Shown here piece by piece: positions 11,601 through 24,549 of a stretch of 64,000 bases of DNA. The stretch's first letter is position 1; each line of letters begins with the position of its first letter. A program made the translations under genes and the position numbers. The notes beneath the pieces are model-generated. The model was not told the DNA's origin and ran no database searches. It worked only from the letters and a program-made list of their open reading frames with translations. Origin of the DNA: Enchytraeus crypticus (taxonomy: Eukaryota; Annelida; Clitellata; Enchytraeida; Enchytraeidae). The DNA lies in NCBI GenBank assembly GCA_905160935.1, contig CAJHZI010000417.1, positions 753,501-817,500 of the forward strand, written 5' to 3'.

Positions 11601-14600
11601 AGATATCATATTTTATTAGAGAATTGCACCGTGACGCCCTAGAAGCTTCACCCACCTCAGCAGACATCTCTTGGTGAGCACCCAGTACTGAGACAAGAAG
11701 CCTGTGGGCCACTTGTTCTCCTCCACGTGGTACATCTCGTTGATTGACTCTGGCACAGACACTGTGGAAATCCTCCCGTTGTTCTGGAATTTTCCTACGA
11801 GTGGAAAATACGCAATAAATGAATTTCAGTATCATCATCGATACCTGTATATTTGGCATTATGTTATTAATCTATTTAGGATTACTAGAGCAGATATATT
11901 AATAAAATAAGAAAAGTAAAGCTGGTAAACTTAATGTTAACGTCAGTTTCCTCACTCGAAAGCGATGTCAGTGACGGGCGAGCCCAGGATTTGAACCCCG
12001 CTCCATCTGATCCGCTGTCCAGTATCTTACCGACGAGTCGAGTATCCTACTACGCTACTGGCTCCAGCCAGTAGCCTAAATAACATATTATTAGTATAAT
12101 GTGCTTATTTTCGAGGCACATATTTGTTAGTGCGAAAATTTCGTTAGGCATGCGCTCAATTTTATAATTGATAAGAACTTCCCATATGTTCTCTAATTTA
12201 GAATTAATTAGGCTATTGTAATTTATAATTTAACAGATTCTACACATAATGAAATGCTATAAATTCGATGTCTTACCCGGGTCACTAACGTACTTAGATT
12301 TCTCTTCAGTTGTCATCTTAGTGTTAGCATCTACTTGTATTACAACCTCGTCAGTGTGCGAATCGCTTCTACTTCTGAGGGCTTCGGGCCAGAATGACGA
12401 TGTTCTGTCAAAATCAATTGAATCAAAATACATGCATTACATCTGCGCAATTTAAGCGCTAAAGGGCATCACATCCATCCACAAGTTAATCCTTCAACAT
12501 AAGCTAGACATTGTAAATAAATACAATTCCATTACAAATACGAACTCATGATGATTACGTTTGCGCTTCTCTGTACAATTTTAGTTGACTTTGACTACTT
12601 GAGCAGTTAATGTTTAGTTTATGGTACAACACTGAATGACTTGCAGAACATAAATAACAATACTTAGAAGGTGTAAAGTGAATTGCGATTTTACAACTAA
12701 TTAGTTTCATTGATAGGCTGTTGGCTTGAAATGAAGCTAATCTTGACTTGGAATAGCGTGTTCATTAATTCACAGTCATTCAATTCACGTAGCACAAAAC
12801 ACTCTGCAGACTACAGTGAGGTGTTTGATAACGAGACTATTCACCTATACTATCTGACGTAAACACAATGAGGGGTTGGATTGACTGATTATTCACGTAA
12901 TAAATAGAGTGAGGAGCATCGATGAGTAGATCATTGAGGTATACGGCTGGATTTAGCGACCTGGTTTAGTTGCGCGTCAATGATCGAAGTTAAGCTACAT
13001 CGGCCTTAGTTAGTACATTGTGAGTAACCACCTTGAAAGACCGAGTCGACAGCTTTTAAGGAAAAAATCCCAGGGTGATGGAAGGATATTCTTTAAATCC
13101 ATCAAAAGGCAACGATTGCTAATATCCATGGAGAGGAAGAAGGAAATGGGCCTTAAACAAGTATCTGTACTTCCTAACCCCGTTTACCGTTACGTTATAC
13201 AATCTTTATCCTCACCTTAGAGATTTGGCGCCATCTATGATCCTCTTAACGACTTCAGGTGTTGACTTAACCTGCTCCACTGAAATAAAATATGAACAGT
13301 TATAATAAATAATAATAAACAAAATTGCCATTTGACCAATCACATTAAATACTGTCAGAATGTACCTTAAATATAAATTATTAAGGTTTAATGCTATGTT
13401 CTCTATTTATGAAACTTTTAGCACCTTTTGAATTGAAATTAGTGTTATAAATGTGCTATATCAGCCGATTTTGGCACTTGATCGAATAATGACGTCATAT
13501 TATAAATAAATTTATAAGAAACACATAATAAATACTGCTATAATGAACTCATTTACCTCATCATGCTCAGTCAACAGCTCATTAACCCCGCCCACTGCTA
13601 TAATGAACTCATTTACCTCATCATGCTCAGTCAACAGCTCATTAACCCCGCCCACTGCTATAATGAACTCATTTACCTCATCATGCTCAGTTAACAGCTC
13701 ATTAACCACGCCCACTGCTATAATGAACTCATTTACCTCATCATGCTCAGTCAATAGCTCATTAACCCCGCCCACTGCTATAATGAACTCATTTACCACA
13801 TCATGCTCAGTCAGCAGCTCATTAGCCCCGCCCACTGGAGCCAGGTACGGCCCAATTAACCAGCCGAATGCGACCTCATGTCCCGGCACTCGTCAGTGAT
13901 GGCAGAAGCTAATAATAAATTATTTAATAAGTAACGTGCCTTCCTAGTGATTTTCTATTCTTTGAAATTTAACTCTTGAAAAATAATGAAATAACTTACG
14001 CAAGAAGTCAGCCGGGTTGTAATGGGGCTGACAATGTAGACCAAGTGCAGCAAAGTACTCAAGAACTTTACTCCCTGGACCGTAATACGCGACCTAAGCA
14101 GTGCAACAGTGATCTAGTGATAGTATTACACAACCTAAGCAGTGCAACAGTGATCTAGTGATAGTATTACACAACCTAAGCAGGACAATAGTGATCTAGT
14201 GATATCTACAAAGGTAGCGAGAAGAAGAATGAAGAGTGTTCCTTTGAAATTAGAAGGACAGTCGCTTTACGATCAACAGCTATGAATAAATAGTAAAAGC
14301 ATTGGAGAGTCCTTTAGATGCCAATCTGTTATGAATAGAACTAAAAAGAACTCGTGTGTTTACTTCCAAGCCCGTCAGCTATAAGAAAAACTCTAAAGAA
14401 CTGATGTGTGTACTTACATGTCCATCAGTTATGAGTAGAACATTGGAGAACATGTAGAAGACTGAACTGGAAGGCTGATGGATGGTTGTGACCACAGTCT
14501 TGTTCGACTGTTGCGCGTATTTACTCAGTGTATCTATCAGACTGTAAGATATGGCGGAATCCAATCCTGAAGTAGGCTCCTGTTAGAGCAATATTAACAT

Positions 14601-17600
14601 AAAATATTTTTGAAGAAATATGCAGATATTTTTTAAGGAACTAACGTGATGTTGTTGCTTCTCTCCATTGAATGGTTTATTAGTGTAATATTTTTAGACG
14701 TCTTTTAAGCACGTTTACAACTTGACAACTTTAAATCCTTGAAGTTAGAATACTCTGAATTATTTGAGACTTCGTTTAGATTTTTATTCTGCATACTATT
14801 AACTATGAACAGTAAATAATAATTAAATTCTGAAATTTTGTGTAATTAAATGCGATACAATACTTTGGTGAAATATAGATATAGAGTATATACAGAACAA
14901 ACAAAATAGCATAATATTACCCAAATAACGAAATAATATTATGGACAAATATAATTAAATATTAAAAGATCAAACATCCCCTAGAACACATTTTTTTAAA
15001 ATTTTTTCAGTTTAGGCCAGAAATTAAGTTTGAGTAGATGGATATTTTCGATTTGGTAGATATATGCTCGCTATGGCATTCATGAACGTTTAAAATCTAA
15101 CATTACAAGATGTACATACAAAATTTCATTTTAATTCCACTAACAACATACTAAAATGTAATCGACATAATCGTTGCGATGTATGATAGTATTACACAAC
15201 CTAATATAATAATAGTCCATTATACAGAGTGGTCAAGAATAAACGAAACTAGTTTGAATGCTAATAACTTTAACAATTTTTATCCAAGCATCTTACTTGA
15301 TATATTAAATTAAAGACAATTCTATTTTCTATAATTTGCTACTTATCTAAGAGTTACTATTACACATGTTTGAGAACTTATCATTAGTCGCCGATATGTA
15401 ATTTTCAATGACATTGCGTGAAAACTGAAGATATGAAAATAAAGAATTTAACATTACGTGCATTATGACTCGACTATTTCAGAAATCGCATTGCAGTTTC
15501 TATCCATGTCCTAAATTAATTGAGAATTAATTGAACTAATGTTCAATGTGTCCACCATGTGCCCCAATAACTGCATTCACCCGATGGGACCACTGACCAA
15601 TTTGCCGAATCCACGAGTGCCTGACTGATCTCTGGGTCCAGCGGAGAACATTGACTTGGTTCAAATGTTCAACGTCGTGTCTTGGTTCACGATGAACTAA
15701 TGGCTGAAGACAATAGCAAACAATCGAATAGTAAATCAGGTTCAAATCAGGGGAGGCTGTTAGGTGACCAGTTCTACGGTTCAATAAACTCTGGCAGGTT
15801 TACTTTCATACAGGCGATCATAGGACCTAAAAATTACATATCGGTGATTAATGGCACTTTCCCAAACATTTTTGAGAATATCTCCTAGATATTTACCAAC
15901 TTGATAGAAAGGAGAATTGTATTTAATTTCACATATAAGTAAGACGTTTGGATAAAAATTGTCAAAGTTATTAGCCGTAAAAGTAGTTTCATTTATTCTG
16001 GACCACCCTGATAAAGATGAATGTGACTCAGATATACTTGGTTATATTTTTAAGATTCGAGACTCTTCATGAATATTTTAACTCACATCGAGTATGATGA
16101 TACGTGGATTGGTGAGCAGCTCACAGGCGATGCTCGCTCTCTTTCTCTCTCCACCCGACAACCCCGTGATGAACGCATCTCCCATTACTGATAGGAACAA
16201 ATAGCATTCGAAATCAATCAATAAATTAAGCGCAATAAATTTATAATATTTCTGCAGAAGTATATTGTTTATATCAGACCATGTCTTATATTAGTTTACT
16301 TGAGAATGGATGATGATATATTTATTAGTTATATGTAAGGACGTCAAAGCAATTGTATACATGTACATGTTTATCTATCCTTCAAGAAGTTTACAGAAAT
16401 TACTTAGAAAATCAATTAATTACAACATCTAGTAAAAATCTATTAGGTATACTGTGTTGCATGGAGCATAACATAGAACATTGCTAGTAAAACTACATGT
16501 ACTTAATTATGTCAGTACTTATGTTGAATTGTTGTCCGGGCAGTTGTCCGTGTTGTGTCCAGGACAACTGAAGAATAAAACAACCGTTACCGTAAACTTC
16601 ACTTACCGTACGAGGCGACTTAGCAAGAACTGAGGAAGGCAACGGGAAACCACATCAACAATCATAATATTCCCAAACTATAGACTACACGTCTGGATAA
16701 TATGTAGCCTCTTGTTAAGGATTCCCTTCGTTTTATTTAAGAAGCCTGAAAGCAACACGTAAGTAGTGTAATGTAAAAGCTGGTAAAGCTAAGGTTAACG
16801 TCAGTTTCCCCACTCGAAAGCGATGTCAGTGACGGGCGGGCCCTGGATATGAACCCACACCTACTGATCCGCGGTCGAGTACCTTAGATCTACCAATTGG
16901 ATGAACACTAGAGATAGATAGAGAGAAAGCACTTACTGGTATCAATGCATTTGTTCAGCTCGAGAGCTTTCACAACCTCATCCATTCGTCTCAGCTTATC
17001 TGCACGAGGCATCTTCTCCGGTAGTCGTAAGAACAGAGCGAACTGTGCGAGAACAGAACCAAAAATATTAGGTTAAAAAATATATGTTTAGCTGAGGATT
17101 TAACTATTTTAAAAAGATTTTTTAGTTATATTAAGGAATTTTCTAGTATACTAATGCTAAGACATCGTTTCATGATTGCAAAATATTTATGGTGTGAGGT
17201 AGATAGGAGTGGAGAAGGTTATTCGTATCCCGAACCTAGTTAAACTGGGAGCAAGGGAAGATGATGATGATGACGATGATAATGATGATGATGGTTGTTG
17301 TAATATTTGACAAAGGCTGAATATCTTAGAAACTCTCATACTTTACGATGATAATTTTCAATCACGCGGCCTTATTTAGTTACATTAGTATTATATTTTC
17401 TCCTATGTTCCAATATATGACCGGCTAAGGTATATATTGAAATTCTGCATACATAACCTATTCGCTTAGACAGCACACTCAGCTGATCGAGAAGTTTATT
17501 TAATAACAACTCTAAGCTATGCCAAGCTTTTTTAGCCTTTAGCTAGGGATAAGATTTCTAGGTGGTTACTATTGCCATCCTCTCTTTCCAATATTAATAA

Positions 17601-20600
17601 AGTGAACGCAAATTTAAAATGCTAACCAAATATATGTATAGAAAGTTGATCTACGTGTAGGCTACAGTCAAATAAAATATTAAAAAATTAAAAGTCAAAT
17701 AAAGGCTATGGTTAAAGTACGATTTAGTAGTAGACGACCTAATGTAGCACAATTTCTTTTAAATTATTAAAAAAATTAGCGCATCAATTTCTAACCATTT
17801 CAAAATATTATTTAGTATGCAACAGATTAATTTATCATAATGAAGTGGATAGCACTAATTTTTAGTACCAATTACTATTATTTACTTTATAAAAGACGAT
17901 TCTTTAGCATTATCTCCTAACTTTAAATTCAAAATTATTCATAAGACTGATGCATAAATCAAGAAGTTTAAGCTTGACAGCATTATTTTACAAATAGGTC
18001 ATGTAATTGAACAGCTCTGTTCAATTTTAAAAGGGAATAGAGACATAAATCAGAATCTTTATGTAGTTTTAAATATGCTAGTCTAATGAGATCAAAGTAT
18101 TTTAACTTCTAACCTAGAATGCCATGTTACAATTCAGTAGAAGTCCATAATTTACACAATAATTACTATAATGTGAAATGTGTAGGTAATGTTTCACACA
18201 CCGTTAGTGTTTCACGCAGCGTGAGGTTAGGATAGAAAACGTCAGCCTGCAGCACATACGAGATTTTACGTCTTAACTTTCTCGTCACCGGCTCTCCATT
18301 AAACGTGACCAGTCCAGACGTGGGAGGCACTCGACCTCCGAGAACATTCAGTAGAGTTGACTTACCAGCACCTAGTGGTCAAACAAAACAAAGTTCAGTA
18401 GAGTTGACTTACCAGCACATAGTGGTCAAACAAAATAAAGCTCAGTAGAGTTGGCTTACCAGCACCTAGTGGTCAAACAAAATAAAGACTAGTTCAGTTG
18501 ACATACCGGTGTCTAAACACAAAAAAGTTTGGTAAGCTACATAATTATTTTGTATAGGACAGCTGATTGATCTTGTCTTGATTCTGTACTGTGCATCGCT
18601 TTACGTTCAAATCCCTTCAGGGATGTCTTTATAGAATTTAGATTTCATTGGTTTTTAGTATGCACGTGCATACTGTATATTTATTACAGTTATTTGTATT
18701 TTTTAGTATTTAGTCATTTTACGCTTTAATAATTTAAATATTTTATCGGAATATTATTCTTTCGAATTCTATTTTTGCCTTAAGTTGTTAACATGTCGAA
18801 GGTATAATATACGTGCACAATGGTACATATTAATATCCCCAATACCCACGCTGACAGCCTGTTTTCACTTCTTCCTGACTGAATGAATGAATTTCCTGAA
18901 TTCCTGAAGTTCCTGAATTCCTGAAGAATTCCTGAGTGAATGAAATGTGTATTTTGTTTGACATACCTTTCATATGTAAACGGGTGTTTGAATTCTGGAG
19001 AAAGTTATGATTTAAGATACCTTTCAATTAATACGAATTTGAAAACAATCAGAACGAGATATATAGATTTCTTTGCAGAAAATTTAGTGCGCATGCTTCT
19101 CGGTGGATATTTCTGATATTGAGACTGAAGTTAAGACGATTTGATATTAGTACCGTATTTACAGGACATATTTCACTGAAAGTTTGTACTTCAGTCATAG
19201 TTTTCATTATTACAATAGTTAGAAATATTTCAGAATATATCTAATTATTTCGCAGTTCTGGGGAATTATGTGTCAATGGCTTTGTGGGTAGTCAGAATTA
19301 AATTAACTTTTTATAAGTTAAAGGTGCTAATAATAGCCTTATGGAATGTAATGAAACGAAGTGAATGTTGGTTAGAAATTAGCACAAATGTTAGCCCTAA
19401 CAATCATATTTCATTGATTGAAAACTATAAAAGAGTCAAATGACAGATCATTGTATCATGTCGCTATTGTAAATGTTAGTGCAGTGACACCATTTATGTA
19501 TATCCATTTTAAAGCTTATTATTGTCATTTAACCAGTTCTAAGCAACTTTTTACAAGCACTTAATTTTAACAATTATAATATTTTTATTCAATCAATCCA
19601 TCAATAAGAATTTAGCGTCTGGTTCCTTACCATAGTACAATGTCAGGGACGTCCTTACAGACTCTGCACAAACATACTTCATTATTATTCCATCAAATAC
19701 CACGGTTCGTAATTTCTGTAGCAAATTTATTTTTCCCCCGTTTAAATACAACCCAAATGGAACAAGTTTCGAAAAGGCCAAGTATGTCAAATAACCAAAC
19801 AATGGCCCAAAAGCGTAATCCAAATGTATCATTTCAGTAGTCGGAGAATGGGATATTATAAAAATTGCTAATATTCTTGTAAAAAATATTATAAGCGCTA
19901 TATAACATAAGCTTAGTAAATACAGGATGAGTAAAAAAAGATTACACCTGTAAAATTTAGAATATCTCAGGCTACTGTTAATATTTTCCAATAAAACTTT
20001 TATCAGTTACTAAAGGACTAATTTCGGAGAGTACTAAAGGACTAATTTCGGATAGGGTGGCCAATATTTATCCATTCTGGTGCATAGATTGGCCAGTTAT
20101 GCAAAATTTCAGCAGTTCAACCCCCCCATTTTACATAAAAATGGCGTGTGCTACAGCGATAAGGGCAGATTGCACTTCATTGACTAGAAGGTAAAGGTCA
20201 ACTCTCAGTATAACCTCAACACTTTGCTTCCGGAGCTGTTTGATGATTGCTATGCTCTTCTACCAAATGGTTTCATCTTTCAGCAGAATGGTTCTCCGAC
20301 TCATGCATCTCGTCATGCACGAGAATGGATTAGCGAGAGAAACTCGGATTTCATTAAGAAGAATGAATGGCCACCAAACTCTCCCAATCTAAATCCTCTG
20401 GATTACTATGTCTGGGGAACCATGATGCATATCTATCAGAAACACCAGCCGAAGCCTATAAACAAGACAATTGCAGGAAGTGCTACAATCGATCTGGGAG
20501 AGACTGCTCCAAGCTGGCATCAACAAGGCTATCCTAGCGTTCCGAAAGTGACTGCAGTTTTGCGTAGCAGCGGGAGGAACCAAAATGGGTGAAAAGTGGC

Positions 20601-23093
20601 CACCCAATCAGTAATTAGTCCGTTAGTAATTGGTAAAAGTTTTATTGAAAAATATTAACAATAGCCTGAGATATACAAGCTTTTTTCCGGTGTAATATTT
20701 TATTTAATCACCCTGTATACAGACTGGGGCAAAAAAATAAGCCCCTTGCGTAATCTCAAAAACTTCAACAAAACTAATATTTGCACAATAGTTTTGCAGT
20801 TTCTCGAGGAGGAATTTCTGCACATAGCGTGCAAATTTGGTGAACATCTATGTAGTAGTAACAAAATTACAGCGTTTCTACGAAAAAGTGCTAAAATCAA
20901 TTTTAACAAGGCTGATTTTAACAAAAATCTTAATAATTTCGACAAAACTCAAAATATTTTTACAAAATATTTGTAGCTTCTAGTGCAAGGCTGCTTGCAT
21001 ATAGTTTGCAAATTTAGTGAAAATATATTTAGTAGTAACAAAAATACAGCGTTTTTACGGAAAAAGTGTAAAAATAAATTTTAACAAGGCTTATATAAAC
21101 AAAAGTACCGATAGGATTTTTCCAAATTTTGGAATAAGTTTAGTAGGTGAACGAATTTTAAACATCCTCTATTAGAGCAGCTAAAAAGGTAGTGTAGGCT
21201 TATGCTCCATCGTATAAGTAAAAAACCCGTTTCAGGGTTGTTATTTTCCTAAAAATGGACGACTGACATTTCAAAAAGGTCTTGTTAAAATTGAATTTAG
21301 CACTTTTCTCGTAGAAACGCTGTAATTTCCATTCTACTGAATATATTTTCACCAAATTTGCATGATATACGCAGAAATTCCTCCTCTATAGGTTCCGGAA
21401 ATGTAGTAAAATATTTTGAGTTATATTGAAGTTATTGAGATTTCGCTAGGGGATTTTTTTGCCCCAGTCTGTACTTATTAAACACTTAGAAGTGCTTCAA
21501 TATATATAATACTAAGCAAAGTTTTAGTCATTAACTTTCTTCTAGATGATACGAATGCGTAAATACATTATCAACATTTCCTTGTTTCGATCTCCATTTT
21601 AAATTTCCTTTCATTATTCTTCACATTACCATTTTAACATACAAAATATATTTTAGAGAACTGCATCAAATCGCAAATTCTATGGAATGTGTTTGCATTG
21701 TGCTTGATGTCCTAAAATGATATCAAAAAGAATGTCTGACTACAAAAATACCAAGGCTCATTTATTTTCTCGTCTCTCACAGAATTTCACTTATCACCTA
21801 TCAGCCTATACAGTTCTCACCCTCGTCACGGACTATTTACTTACATGAAATCATGACACTAAGGCTAACTTATTTAGGAATATAACATACAGAATGTAGA
21901 TAAATAATTGAATACACTTTAAACAGCTGATTGCCATCTTAAGAAGCAAATATTTTACGATCATGAAGAACTACGAGGAACCAATAAACGTAGTTACATA
22001 CATGTCGAACGGGGTAAGATTCAATGGGTTACTGTAGCGGGTTTGTCTTAAATGTAACATCTATGTCTTTTCAAAGCATTTCTAAATGAAACAGGAGTGT
22101 ATCACCATTTTAAAACATATAAATCACCAAATTAAAACTGAGATCCGGGATCTTACGTTAAACTCATTTACGTATAAATATGTCATTATTTAAAGTATTT
22201 TTACAACACGACTAGACCTTCCTAATTTGTTCTTTACAATTTTATTTAATTATTTAAACAATCCTAAAATATGGGAGGGTGGCGGCGAAACGGTTTAGTG
22301 TTCGCCTCGGGTGTTGGCCTGAGTTCTAAGTCAAGTCGGTTAAAAACAAATTATTACCCCTTAGGAATCCTGGTAGATAAAACATGTAGGACCAGTTGAA
22401 CCTATTGAAGCTTGCTAATAATAGATGCTATCAACAAAAAGACCTTGATAGATTAATCTTGGCTAGAATTAAAAAGCATCTTGCCAGGAACCTATAAAAT
22501 AGTCTCAAAGACCAGTTAAAGGTAATGACAGTGTTGAGAAATAGTCGATTTGCAAAAGTATATATATTTTTGTGATTATACTTGTTTAAACAATACCCAT
22601 AAATATAAAATTATTAAAAACCCTTTCACTCTCACCCTTTCTCTCTCTCCCTGCCTCAAGCGTTTAGTCAAATAGCAGGTAAGTTTAAAAAATTCCTATA
22701 AGTCATTTAACGCTTAAGAAGACGACATACAAAGTAAATCTGAAGAAAAAATATTGAGCAATTACTAGATAGGAATTTCTATTGAACACTGTAGAGTATC
22801 CGTATATGGCTTTGAGCTGGATATTTCTTTTTTAATATATATGTTTCAAACAAGAAAAAATACACGAATATTGCTAAGTAATGATGAGACTAACTTTTCC
22901 ACAAATATCCCAGCGGCCTTTAATTAGCTGCTTTTATTAAACTTTAAGTCAATGATGTTCCAGTTGTATTTTGTGAACTTCGTATCACAAAAATTAACAC
23001 TTATTTTGTACCAAAGTTTAGCCCGCTTCTAAATGTCCTTTTCTGGAGACAAATAGTACTTATACTATGTACACATTCATGTATATAAATATA

Positions 23094-23124
<31 letters not shown>

Positions 23125-23234
23125 TATACAAAGGGCCTATATATACTATATACATAATATATATATACATGTACATATATATATATATATACATGTATAT
23201 ATATATTATGTATATAGTATATATAGGCCCTTTG

Positions 23235-23279
<45 letters not shown>

Positions 23280-24213
23280 ACATGTATAAGGTTCGACTTT
23301 CGTTTCCTCATTTAAGGATGATGTTAGGGACGTCATATATATATATATATATCTATATATATGTATATATATATTAGTTGATAGGATATGTACGATTAAC
23401 GCATATGTATACATGATGTGAGATTTGTAGATGACCAAGGAATGGTAGCGGGCAGCGAGACTGGACTGCAGAAGATAATGGATAGGCTGAATGATACGGC
23501 ATTGTGATATGGCATGAAGATTAATATCAAAAAGACCAAGGTTATGAGAGTGTCCAATGATAAAGTTAATATCACAATAAATGGTACGAAATTGGAACAG
23601 GTAAGCAGTTTCAAATATTTGGGTCATGCTATAACCGATGACGGGAAATGTGAGACTGAAATATGCAGTAGGATTGCATAAGTAAAAGCGGCCTTTGGTA
23701 ATAGGAAAGAACTTTTAACAAAAAGTCTGAAGAAAGACACAAAGATAAAGAAAGTGAAGACTTTGGCTTGGATCACGCTATTGTATGAATGTGAAACATG
23801 GACCTTAAGGAAGGAAGATATTAGGAAAGTGGAGGCATTGGAAATGTGGATTTGGAGAAGAATGGAAAGGACTAGCTGGACTTGAAAAGGTACAAATGAG
23901 GCAGTTCTGGAGGGAGTAGGTACAGAGAGACAGTTGGTAAATATATAAAGAAATATTAAGAAGAGTTGGATAGGACACATTCTAGGGGGAAATCTACTAA
24001 AATAGGTCATAGAAGGTAGAATGGAAGGAAAAAGAGGCAGAGGCAGACCGATATTAGGTATGTTAGATTATTTAAAGACCCACTCATGTGTGGAAATGAA
24101 GAGGAAGGCGGAAGACAGAGATGAGTAGAGGCTTTATGTACCATGGACCTGCCTGTAGGCAGTGCACTAAGATATATATATATATATATATACATGTATA
24201 TATTATCTTAGTG

Positions 24214-24248
<35 letters not shown>

Positions 24249-24430
24249 ATATATATATATATATATAATGTCTGGTGCTAGTGGAGATATCGGTAAAATA
24301 TTCGCCCGAAGATCAGTATGTGCGGGGTTCAAATCCTGAGCTCACCTGTCACTGACATGGCTTTCGAGTGAGGAAACTGAGGAAGCTGACTTTAGCATTA
24401 GCTTTTTATATATGTAAGTATATATACAAA

Positions 24431-24489
<59 letters not shown>

Positions 24490-24513
24490 ATGTATATATA
24501 TTTATAATATTAC

Positions 24514-24549
<36 letters not shown>

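Noticed and set aside
11434..11859. Minus-strand 141-codon frame
   Set aside because: Antisense of the LINE fragment running through the real ABCG exon 10 in the wrong frame.
13512..13899. Long frames on both strands (125 and 118 codons) made of 20-residue repeats
   Set aside because: They are the 60-bp minisatellite; exon 7 and exon 8 of the ABCG gene join in phase without it.
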